Shown piece by piece: positions 1 to 5,033 of a stretch of 5,736 nucleotides of DNA. Position 1 is the first letter of the stretch; the number at the start of each line of letters is the position of its first letter. The stretch is taken from the NCBI GenBank assembly GCA_903862805.1, contig CAIOZP010000626.1, positions 1 to 5,736 on the forward strand, in the 5' to 3' direction. A program made the position numbers and the translations under genes. The notes beneath the pieces were generated by a model. The model made no database searches, had not been told where the DNA came from, and saw only the letters and a program-made list of their open reading frames with translations. Source of the DNA: an uncultured Fibrobacterota bacterium. GTDB lineage: Bacteria > Fibrobacterota > Chitinivibrionia > Chitinivibrionales > CAIOZP01.

Positions 1-2
1 GG

Positions 3-239
3 CAAGAAAGACTTGAAAATTTTGTGTTCGATTTCAGTAATGCTATAGAAAAATATAATTCGCGCGACCACATTCAGGTAGAGAGAAAGAAACCGCTTTC
101 GAGAGATAAGTCACAAAATTTTTCTGGCGAGAACCTCTGGCAAAAGGGGCCACCTTGTTTTGAGGCAGCCCCTTCAATTGGAAGGGTTATTGAACTATCA
201 GCCTGTCCGTATATACTGCATTCTGGATATTTGCTTTGA
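3..239 (+). CDS. Possible 3' end of a gene entering from the left; very uncertain
   Basis: A reading frame is open from the window edge to a TGA at 237-239. The first ~45 residues (starting QERLENFVFDFSNAIEKY) look protein-like and charged. The rest (after ENLWQK) does not resemble any family I know. The last 53 bases overlap the 3' end of the chitosanase gene tail to tail, and a hairpin serving that gene lies inside the frame at 144-174. Both facts argue against the whole frame being coding. The other two plus frames close at 16 and 48, so an upstream gene could equally have ended there. No function can be assigned. Confidence 0.2.
   Translation, partial: QERLENFVFDFSNAIEKYNSRDHIQVERKKPLSRDKSQNFSGENLWQKGPPCFEAAPSIGRVIELSACPYILHSGYLL
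142..174 (-). terminator. Hairpin terminator downstream of the chitosanase gene
   Basis: Read on the minus strand, AAGGGGC (174-168) pairs perfectly with GCCCCTT (150-144). A 2x2 internal loop and a further 3-bp stem close a 7-base loop. Four T residues (145-142), partly shared with the stem, follow before the run is broken by GCC. The hairpin begins 12 bases after the TAA stop of the chitosanase gene. The short T-run makes it a moderate rather than strong intrinsic terminator. Confidence 0.45.
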
Positions 240-1194
240 TGACATAGGTTCCAGCAGAAAGCTTCGAAAGATCGTAGCTGCCGACGCCAGTTCCGCTCAT
301 TGACATTACAGTTTTGCCGTTTAGCCCGTAGATAGAAGCGCTGTGATTACCGCTTGCATTTATGTTGAGTATTTTTCCTGAAATCCGAAACGCTGACAAT
401 TCCTGACCCTTCTGACTCAACGGCCTGTAAACTGCGCTCGTCGCCAAAAGTTGCTCGGCAAGAGACGAGCCAAGGTCAATCGCCGCCTGATGATCAGCCA
501 TGCTGTTTTCAGGAAGAAGCCCAGCACTGCCGGTGAAGATAACGTACATCACACCGCTACTCTGACCGCCGGAGTTCGGATCATTGTCTATTCCGAGAAT
601 CGCTGCCAACGCCGCGGATGCTTCGCCAATTTCCTGTGCCACGCCGTCAGCATCACAGAATGGAGCATAGGTTAAGCTGTTGTTTTTTGTATTGATAACC
701 GCAGCAATCTGACCTGATGAAATCCCACGATTTTTGTAGCTCATGGGCGAGCCTTCCGGGATAACATAAAACGGAGTTATTGCCGCATCAACGGATCCGC
801 CGTTATTGCTACTGCAGTTAAAAAAGTCGTCACAGCTCAGCATATCTTGATGCGAGGGATCGCTACCGCTGCAAACGCCTGTATTGCTTGCATCGCAGTC
901 TATGTCCATGTCGGCATCAAAAAACACGGTTCCTGTCGTTCCGGTAGTTCCGTATAGACTTATTGTTTTCGGTTTGTTGGTTGGTTGCGAATTGCTATTG
1001 CTGCACTGTGTGCAGAACCCTGTGCCGGAGCTTCCGCTTTGACCGTTTGCCTGTACAAGCACGTTCGCCGGAACTGCCTTTTGGGCATTTACCCAGTCTA
1101 TGAGAAGCTGAGGATCTACAGTTCCTTCAATTGTTTGAGCGATTCCTATTCCGGAAAAAGACAACACAGTAATCAGTACGGCAAGATTTTTCAT
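187..1194 (-). CDS. Secreted GH75-family chitosanase with C-terminal sorting domain
   Basis: Predicted 335-residue secreted endo-chitosanase, which would cut beta-1,4 links between glucosamine units of chitosan outside the cell. Residues 1-19 form a signal peptide (Lys-3, a hydrophobic run, likely cleavage after GIA). Residues ~73-250 match the pattern of glycoside hydrolase family 75, known mostly from fungi and actinomycetes. FDADMDIDCD sits at 92-101, PFYVIPEG at 141-148, IGEAS at 189-193 and GVMYVIF at 214-220. In the characterised Fusarium enzyme an Asp and a Glu are catalytic; the Glu equivalent here should be E191 in IGEAS, and the Asp D181 or D183. Seven cysteines (61, 64, 100, 108, 121, 127, 180) fit an exported protein. 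Residues ~265-335 form a beta-rich tail (SASIYGLNGKTV, LSKLSAGTYVIK, DRLIVQ end) like the type IX secretion C-terminal signal. The start is set by a GGGGG run 4 bases upstream and by the signal peptide. Family assignment is by recalled motifs, not a search. Confidence 0.82.
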   Translation of the reverse strand: MKNLAVLITVLSFSGIGIAQTIEGTVDPQLLIDWVNAQKAVPANVLVQANGQSGSSGTGFCTQCSNSNSQPTNKPKTISLYGTTGTTGTVFFDADMDIDCDASNTGVCSGSDPSHQDMLSCDDFFNCSSNNGGSVDAAITPFYVIPEGSPMSYKNRGISSGQIAAVINTKNNSLTYAPFCDADGVAQEIGEASAALAAILGIDNDPNSGGQSSGVMYVIFTGSAGLLPENSMADHQAAIDLGSSLAEQLLATSAVYRPLSQKGQELSAFRISGKILNINASGNHSASIYGLNGKTVMSMSGTGVGSYDLSKLSAGTYVIKANIQNAVYTDRLIVQ

Positions 1195-1220
1195 GTTTCC
1201 CCCATGAGTATTGTATTATA
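1195..1220 (-). promoter_or_regulatory. Promoter -10 box and ribosome binding site of the chitosanase gene
   Basis: On the minus strand a perfect TATAAT lies at 1220-1215, placing a transcript start near 1208 and giving a leader of about 14 bases. A GGGGG run (1203-1199) sits 4 bases before the ATG at 1194. No good -35 box lies at 16-18 bases; the nearest TTG-like hexamer (TTGCAA, 1247-1242) is 21 bases upstream. The promoter may therefore need an activator or an alternative sigma factor. Confidence 0.5.
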
Positions 1221-1311
1221 CACGCAATCCGAACAAACTCTTTGCAACAAACTGTTTTACGGCTTGTTTTATATCAAATATAGTAAACATTTTATCGGCT
1301 CGCAGAATTAT

Positions 1312-1327
1312 TTCAAATATATTTGAA
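1312..1327. repeat. 16-bp perfect palindrome followed by a T-run; operator or terminator-like
   Basis: TTCAAATATATTTGAA is perfectly self-complementary and runs straight into seven Ts on the plus strand (1328-1334). Its half TCAAATATA recurs at 1274-1282, 39 bases away and nearer the chitosanase promoter. This could be a binding site for a dimeric regulator of the divergent chitosanase gene. It could also be a weak AT-only terminator hairpin, or chance in AT-rich DNA. Confidence 0.35.
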
Positions 1328-1429
1328 TTTTTTTATTCAGACAGAACACCGAATTATTCTGTGGCAATGCGAAGTTGTGATTCCGTAGCAGCCTTACAGG
1401 TCATTAATGACGTCCCGTTGAAATTACTT

Positions 1430-1458
1430 TTGATATTATTAGTGCAGAAACAAATATT
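1430..1458 (+). promoter_or_regulatory. Possible sigma70-type promoter reading toward the structured RNA and tcdA
   Basis: TTGATA (1430-1435, 5 of 6 to the -35 consensus) and AATATT (1453-1458, 4 of 6 to the -10 consensus) are separated by exactly 17 bases. A start near 1465 would give a transcript of about 209 bases to the terminator at 1673. This is based on match to consensus only, in AT-rich DNA where such matches arise by chance. Confidence 0.3.
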
Positions 1459-1523
1459 CAGTTGAACTAATTGCGCCAACAGAGCAAAACATCGAACTTG
1501 GATTTCCGGCGGACGGCTTAACT

Positions 1524-1673
1524 GGGGGCTAAAGAAGTAGCTCCGAGAAGATTTGAGAGCGAAAACGAGTGAGCGAAGAAAGGTCATGCAGGCGATATTT
1601 GTAAAATATCGGCAAATGATCTGACACATGATCACGATGTTTGTAGCCCCAAAGACTCCGGAGAGACTTTTTT
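1524..1673 (+). ncRNA. Candidate structured RNA or leader attenuator upstream of tcdA
   Basis: Several stems nest on the plus strand. GGGGCTA (1525-1531) pairs perfectly with TAGCCCC (1644-1650) as a closing helix. Inside it GGTCATG (1582-1588) pairs with CATGATC (1627-1633), with one G-U. Inside that, CGATATTT (1593-1600) pairs perfectly with AAATATCG (1604-1611) around a GTA loop. The same GGGGCTA can instead fold locally with TAGCTCC (1538-1544) around AAGAAG, so two helices compete for one strand. An intrinsic terminator abuts the closing helix. It could be a small RNA or a cis-acting leader for tcdA. It matches no riboswitch, tmRNA, 6S or RNase P core I recognise. Confidence 0.4.
1651..1673 (+). 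terminator. Short intrinsic terminator between the structured RNA and tcdA
   Basis: AAAG-A-CTC (1651-1658), loop CGGA (1659-1662) and GAG-A-CTTT (1663-1670) form a stem of 3 plus 4 bp around an A-A mismatch, followed without a break by further Ts (six Ts in all, 1668-1673). The stem is short, but the U-run is good. It lies 34 bases before the tcdA start codon. Confidence 0.5.
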
Positions 1674-1695
1674 AGTAGCCTGTTAATACGCAGAT

Positions 1696-1701
1696 TATAT
1701 T
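1696..1701 (+). promoter_or_regulatory. Possible -10 box giving a leaderless tcdA transcript
   Basis: TATATT ends 6 bases before the A of the tcdA ATG at 1708, so transcription could begin at the start codon itself. No Shine-Dalgarno sequence lies in the 15 bases before the ATG (TATATTTAACCA), which fits leaderless initiation. The -35 region is poor (TTAGTA at 1672-1677, 18-base spacer). Confidence 0.25.
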
Positions 1702-1707
1702 TAACCA

Positions 1708-2532
1708 ATGACAATTCCAATTTTCCAGCGACTTGAACTTGTGATCGGCAACGATGCCACTGCTGCAATGACCCGCCAGAACGTGATCGTTGTCGGTGTT
1801 GGTGGTGTGGGAAGCTGGTGCGCCGAGGCTCTTGTGCGAAACGGCGTAGGCAAAATCACGATCGTGGATTCCGATCAGATCTGTGTCACCAATGTGAACC
1901 GTCAGCTCATGGCAACTTCGGAAAATGTTGGCAAGGTGAAGGTCTTTGAACTGCGAGACCGGCTGCTGACTATCAATCCGGCACTTCAGATCACGGCCCT
2001 TCAGAAAATTTATTCGCGCGACACCGCCGAAGAATTCAATCTGTCCGACTACGACTATGTAATCGACGCGATCGACAGCGTTTCGTGCAAGGTGGAACTG
2101 CTGATCCGCACACTTGGTTCAAGTGCCACGCTTTTTTCCTCGCTCGGTGCCGGAGGACGCATCGATGCCACGCAAATTCGTGCCGCATCCATCTGGAAAA
2201 GTCACGGATGCCGACTTGGACACTTCGTTCGCAAGCGGCTGCGCGAAAGACTGCCCAACCGCGCCAAAGGATTCGATTTCAAATGTGTATATTCAATAGA
2301 AGAGCCGGTCGAACCGTTTCCTTCGTCAATCGGATGCGGAACGGGCCAGTGCCTCTGCCCGAAGTCGGCCGCAGCCGATTCCGAGCTTGATCCGCACGAA
2401 TGGTGCAGCCTAAAAAAGCAGATCAACGGATCGACGGTTCATGTTACCGCGACCTTCGGGATGTTTCTTGCGGGGTTAGTGCTTCAGGATGTCGTGGAGA
2501 AAATCAAAAGATCCGCCGATATTGTTTCGTAG
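1708..2532 (+). CDS. tcdA: tRNA threonylcarbamoyladenosine dehydratase (TcdA/CsdL family)
   Basis: A 274-residue cytoplasmic E1-like enzyme, close to the ~268 residues of the E. coli protein. The family uses ATP to dehydrate t6A at position 37 of tRNAs reading ANN codons to cyclic ct6A. The ThiF/MoeB nucleotide-binding fold is clear: GVGGVGSW (30-37) is the glycine loop, IVDSD (52-56) the acidic strand end, NVNRQ (62-66) the ATP-contacting Asn/Arg, and DYVIDAIDS (116-124) the strand with the conserved Asp. LRERLPNRAKGFDFKCVYS (178-196) and VTATFGMFLAGL (246-257) match the TcdA-specific C-terminal half. A cysteine cluster (C210, C215, C217, C233) lies in the loop region and is absent from E. 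coli TcdA. The start at 1708 gives the expected N-terminal helix (FQRLELVIG), although no ribosome binding site is visible. It probably shares a transcript with the TPR gene 28 bases on. Confidence 0.9.
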   Translation: MTIPIFQRLELVIGNDATAAMTRQNVIVVGVGGVGSWCAEALVRNGVGKITIVDSDQICVTNVNRQLMATSENVGKVKVFELRDRLLTINPALQITALQKIYSRDTAEEFNLSDYDYVIDAIDSVSCKVELLIRTLGSSATLFSSLGAGGRIDATQIRAASIWKSHGCRLGHFVRKRLRERLPNRAKGFDFKCVYSIEEPVEPFPSSIGCGTGQCLCPKSAAADSELDPHEWCSLKKQINGSTVHVTATFGMFLAGLVLQDVVEKIKRSADIVS

Positions 2533-2547
2533 AGGCGTTCTTCAATA

Positions 2548-2553
2548 AAAGAG
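2548..2553 (+). promoter_or_regulatory. Ribosome binding site deciding the TPR gene start
   Basis: AAAGAG ends 7 bases before ATG 2561, an ideal spacing. An in-frame GTG at 2555 lies only one base after it, so the ATG is the likelier start. The site sits in the 28-base gap after tcdA, consistent with coupled translation of a two-gene transcript. Confidence 0.5.
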
Positions 2554-2560
2554 TGTGAAA

Positions 2561-3754
2561 ATGGCCGGACTAAAAATTCCCGGACTCAAGGAAGGCGAAA
2601 CACGAATTGTGATAATCGTGTTTGCGGCATCACTTCTGATAGCTGTCGGAATCGTCGCGTTTGTCAATTTTGGCCAGGCGAAAATCAAACATGAAGTGAG
2701 CAAGGTCGCTACTGCGGCAAAAGGAAAATTCCTCGCTCAGGATTCCGCAACAAAACTTTCTGGGATCGACATTGAGGCAAACAAAATCGCCGCCAGTGAC
2801 AAATCGGCTCCTCTTCAGAACCGTATTGCGCACCTGATTCGCGTAGCACAATCGGAACCCAACGATCGCGGCGCGCAGCTCGACCTTGGCACCTGTCTTA
2901 TCTCGGCTGGCGAATATGATTCTGCCGTCGATGTCCTTTCGTCTATGCACGCAACATCTACCGGAGACTCGATTGACGGACTCGCCGACACGCGCCTTTC
3001 GCTTGCAATGTACCGCGCCGGAAGAGTCAGCACCGCTGCCGTTCTTATCGACAGTTGCAACAAAAAATATCCAGCGATTGCCGAAGGCTGGTGCATCAGA
3101 GGCGAAATCGAAATGGCCCTCGATCTCACGTCCGACAGCGCCGAGGCACATTTCCGCAAGGCCCTGACGATTGACGACAACTATCCCGAAGGACTTTACC
3201 AGATTTCACGCTGGTACATGCTTCGCCCAAAACTGACCCGCTTGGATGTTCAAAAGGCCGGAGTCGCGCTTGGACATCTGCTCTCGATTGAACCGATGAA
3301 CGGCAAAGCTCTTGGCAGAATGGGAATGGTCTGCCAGTATCTCGGCCGCCGCGATGAATCCCGCAAATATTACGAGTCGGCGCTGTCGATCAACCCCGAT
3401 GATTTCACCACGCACTATAACCTCGGCGTTTTGCTGGCCGACCAGTTTGCCGATCCTGCCGGTGCGCTGATACAGTTCCTCGCAGTGCTGAAACTGAAAT
3501 CCGATCATCTGCAGGCAAACTTCCGTATCGGTCTTATCTGTCTGTCGAACAACACCGACAAAGAAGCCGCCCAGTATTTCCGCAAGGCACTTTCAAGCGA
3601 TCCAAGAAATGTGAGAGCTATGCTTCAACTCGGCGTTGCCTATGAAAAACTCGGTCTAAAAAGCGACGCTTTGAATGTCTATCACTCGGTGGTCGCAATC
3701 GATCCGCTGAACGATATTGCGTTGCATAAGTTGGAGATGCTGGCCGGAACTTGA
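2561..3754 (+). CDS. Membrane-anchored tetratricopeptide (TPR) repeat protein
   Basis: A protein of 397 residues. The N-terminus (MAGLKIPGLKEGETR) is followed by one hydrophobic helix at ~14-37 with no cleavage site, so it is probably a signal anchor with the bulk outside the cytoplasm. A charged linker (~40-85) leads into TPR repeats to the C-terminus. The best defined are at ~170-205, 246-280 (MGMVCQYLGRRDESRKYYES), 281-314 (HYNLGVLLADQF), 316-348 (AQYFRKALSSDPRN) and 350-383 (QLGVAYEKLGLKSDALNVY), with a weaker one at ~101-129 (LGTCLISAGEYDSAVDVL). TPR arrays mediate protein-protein contacts, and no catalytic domain is present. A partner cannot be named. Proximity to tcdA suggests cotranscription, not necessarily shared function. 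Beginning at GTG 2555 would add two residues. No clear terminator follows. Confidence 0.85.
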   Translation: MAGLKIPGLKEGETRIVIIVFAASLLIAVGIVAFVNFGQAKIKHEVSKVATAAKGKFLAQDSATKLSGIDIEANKIAASDKSAPLQNRIAHLIRVAQSEPNDRGAQLDLGTCLISAGEYDSAVDVLSSMHATSTGDSIDGLADTRLSLAMYRAGRVSTAAVLIDSCNKKYPAIAEGWCIRGEIEMALDLTSDSAEAHFRKALTIDDNYPEGLYQISRWYMLRPKLTRLDVQKAGVALGHLLSIEPMNGKALGRMGMVCQYLGRRDESRKYYESALSINPDDFTTHYNLGVLLADQFADPAGALIQFLAVLKLKSDHLQANFRIGLICLSNNTDKEAAQYFRKALSSDPRNVRAMLQLGVAYEKLGLKSDALNVYHSVVAIDPLNDIALHKLEMLAGT

Positions 3755-3902
3755 GAAATCATCCTCATAATTTTTCAAAACCAGCCTCTGTAAAAATTCA
3801 CAAATATCTCGAAATTGTTGATCGAAAAGCAAAACAACAGTATCGCCGAAATTCACTTTTATATTTGCCTCGGAATATTACCGCGCTTATTTTAGTTCCA
3901 TC

Positions 3903-4721
3903 ATGATGAAGACGCTTGATTTCAATTTCAGTTGTGAAAGCCGAAGAAAAGACCACCTCGGATCGACACGGTTTGTGCTGGCGGCGAACGGATCGGGTGC
4001 GGGATCTTGCGCCGAGGCTTATATGTTTGATGCCTACGGAAAGAAATATCTGATAATGGCTCCGGGTGGTGAGGGTGTGAAGGAGATATTTACGGGCAAA
4101 GAGTTTGACGAAGAGATCGGGAGATGGGTGAGTAGTGATACTCAACAGGAATTTTGGGATTCGTATTCTTATGTTGGAGGAAATCCTGTTGGGTTTGTTG
4201 ATTTTGAAGGACTTTTGAGCGCGTATTTCAATCGGGCCGCTCAAACAGTAACTTTGTATAGCAAAAATGGTGAATTCTTGCGCGTACTTCCAGCAGCTAA
4301 TAACGTCGATTCAAAGGTAGTAGAAAAAAAGGGAAGATTTCCCAATGGCACACGGAACGTTAAAGGACCAATAGATCACACAAAGCATGGTAAGGACGAA
4401 TATCAACAATATGGCAGTACTAACTACGTCTTTAACATGGGGCCAAATTGGGATGGAATAGGTTTGCATGCCGGAAGAGTCGGAGAGTTTGACCAAGCAG
4501 GTAGAACTGGTTATCAATTTGCAACTTTTGGTTGCATAAGAACCACACAGGAGGCATTAGATACGGCGATTCTTAACGCTGCAGCGGCAATAAATAATCT
4601 GGTGAGCAACGAGCTGGCCATCGCCCGTCGCCGCAAAACTGTGGCAGAAAATGCAAGCTCTACAACAGCCGAAAAAGCAACAAATGAACCGATGCAGACT
4701 CCGCAGTCGCAGAAAAACTGA
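3903..4721 (+). CDS. Orphan Rhs core fragment fused to a Tlde1/YkuD-like L,D-transpeptidase toxin domain
   Basis: 272 residues. Residues 16-104 are the end of an Rhs/YD-repeat core: KDHLGSTR (16-23), FDAYGK (42-47), FTGKEFDEEIGRWVSSD (63-79), FWDSYSYVGGNPVGFVD (84-100) and a terminal EGL. Full Rhs proteins exceed 1000 residues, so this is a displaced tip. The usual YYFGARYYD-type block between FTGKEFD and IGRW is missing. Residues ~105-235 form the variable toxin tip, with YSKNGEFLRVLPA (119-131), GPIDH (155-159), IGLHAGR (186-192) and TFGCIRTT (208-215). The H189-x18-T-x-G-C211-I-R213 pattern fits the L,D-transpeptidase-like fold (YkuD, and the T6SS effector Tlde1/DUF2778), which cuts or edits peptidoglycan stems through the cysteine. 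GC falls from ~52% in the core (3961-4140) to ~41% in the tip (4201-4380) by hand count. There is no ribosome binding site, the first 15 residues are unlike Rhs, and no immunity gene follows. It may be a silent cassette. Confidence 0.75.
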   Translation: MMKTLDFNFSCESRRKDHLGSTRFVLAANGSGAGSCAEAYMFDAYGKKYLIMAPGGEGVKEIFTGKEFDEEIGRWVSSDTQQEFWDSYSYVGGNPVGFVDFEGLLSAYFNRAAQTVTLYSKNGEFLRVLPAANNVDSKVVEKKGRFPNGTRNVKGPIDHTKHGKDEYQQYGSTNYVFNMGPNWDGIGLHAGRVGEFDQAGRTGYQFATFGCIRTTQEALDTAILNAAAAINNLVSNELAIARRRKTVAENASSTTAEKATNEPMQTPQSQKN

Positions 4722-4729
4722 ATTTTGTG

Positions 4730-4746
4730 CAAATGCAGACTTTGCA
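4730..4746 (+). repeat. 17-bp direct repeat, left copy
   Basis: CAAATGCAGACTTTGCA is repeated exactly at 4894-4910, 164 bases downstream, flanking the half and full palindromic repeats. A partial copy (ATGCAGACT, 4692-4700) lies inside the end of the Rhs gene. Confidence 0.8.
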
Positions 4747-4750
4747 GGAG

Positions 4751-4791
4751 TGTCTGAACCAAGATTTTTAGGATTGAAGGATTAGCATGAT
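4751..4791 (+). repeat. Left half of a palindromic repeat element (copy 1, truncated)
   Basis: This begins TGTCTGAACC and matches the left arm of the next copy with period 41: 39 of 42 positions are identical between 4751-4792 and 4792-4833. It stops exactly where the full copy starts, so either the arm was tandemly duplicated or a full copy inserted into an older one. It belongs to the 312-base gene-free stretch 4722-5033, which is almost entirely repeat sequence. Confidence 0.75.
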
Positions 4792-4893
4792 TGTCTGAAC
4801 CATGATTTTTAGGATGAAAGGATTAGCATGATTAAAAAATCCTTCTTTTCATCAAGGAAATCATGTGCATCAGGAGAATCAAGGTTCAGACAA
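4791..4893. repeat. Complete 103-bp palindromic repeat element (copy 2)
   Basis: It is bounded by a perfect 11-bp inverted repeat: TTGTCTGAACC at 4791-4801 and GGTTCAGACAA at 4883-4893. Internal arms also pair: CATGATTT (4801-4808) with AAATCATG (4858-4865), and AAGGATT (4818-4824) with AATCCTT (4838-4844). The whole unit can form a long cruciform or RNA hairpin. It has no coding capacity, so it is a REP- or MITE-like non-autonomous element. It could also act as a terminator between the Rhs gene and the Bro-N gene. Confidence 0.8.
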
Positions 4894-4910
4894 CAAATGC
4901 AGACTTTGCA
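4894..4910 (+). repeat. 17-bp direct repeat, right copy
   Basis: Exact second copy of CAAATGCAGACTTTGCA, starting directly after the GGTTCAGACAA end of copy 2. The bases after it (ACGGAGTCCGAA) resemble those after the left copy (GGAGTGTCTGAA), so the duplicated block extends into the palindromic repeat itself. Confidence 0.8.
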
Positions 4911-4915
4911 ACGGA

Positions 4916-5016
4916 GTCCGAATAGTGATTAATGGAATTGAAGGATTAGCATGATTAAGAAATCCTTCTTAAAATCATGGTAATCAAGTAAATCGGGTAA
5001 ATCAAGGTTCAGACAA
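4916..5016. repeat. Degenerate ~101-bp palindromic repeat element (copy 3)
   Basis: The right end GGTTCAGACAA (5006-5016) is intact. The left end has decayed to GTCCGAATAGTGATTAAT (4916-4933). The core AAGGATTAGCATGATTAA (4941-4958) is shared with copies 1 and 2, and AAGGATT pairs with AATCCTT (4961-4967). It ends 17 bases before the Bro-N start codon, so it could form a hairpin in that gene's leader. Confidence 0.7.
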
Positions 5017-5033
5017 GAATTGAAAGTATCTAA

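Larger units (their letters stand above)
1195..1707. other. Divergent intergenic region of 513 bases without a convincing gene
   Basis: This separates the minus-strand chitosanase gene from plus-strand tcdA. The frames open here encode low-complexity, Cys/Tyr/Phe-rich strings with no start signals or family resemblance, so I do not call any gene. It contains the chitosanase promoter, an AT-rich palindrome (1312-1327), a possible plus-strand promoter (1430-1458) and a foldable stretch (1524-1650) ending in an intrinsic terminator (1651-1673). Bases 1195-1440 are AT-rich, while 1500-1570 are richer in GC. Confidence 0.7.

Noticed and set aside
1194..1205. Four-codon mini-ORF (ATG GGG GAA ACA TGA) on the minus strand whose stop overlaps the chitosanase start
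   Set aside because: It lies across the ribosome binding site and is too short to judge. Most likely chance.
1354..1635. Minus-strand open frame of 93 codons between the chitosanase and tcdA genes
   Set aside because: Unusual composition, no ribosome binding site and no family likeness. It overlaps the better supported folded RNA region.
1524..1673. tmRNA, suggested by the GGGGGCT-like 5' end
   Set aside because: Far too short, with no tRNA-like 3' end (no GGTTCGAATCC or CCA) and no tag-peptide frame.
2630..3180. Long minus-strand frames across the TPR gene
   Set aside because: They are shadows of a well supported TPR coding sequence, and their translations are Arg/Ser/Cys-rich without motifs.
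3755..3902. Terminator or promoter between the TPR and Rhs genes
   Set aside because: Only weak AT-rich pairings (TTGTT/AACAA) and poor -10-like strings were found. Nothing is supportable.
4722..5033. CRISPR-like array
   Set aside because: The repeats are few, long, palindromic, of unequal completeness and partly abutting. There are no regular spacers or cas genes.
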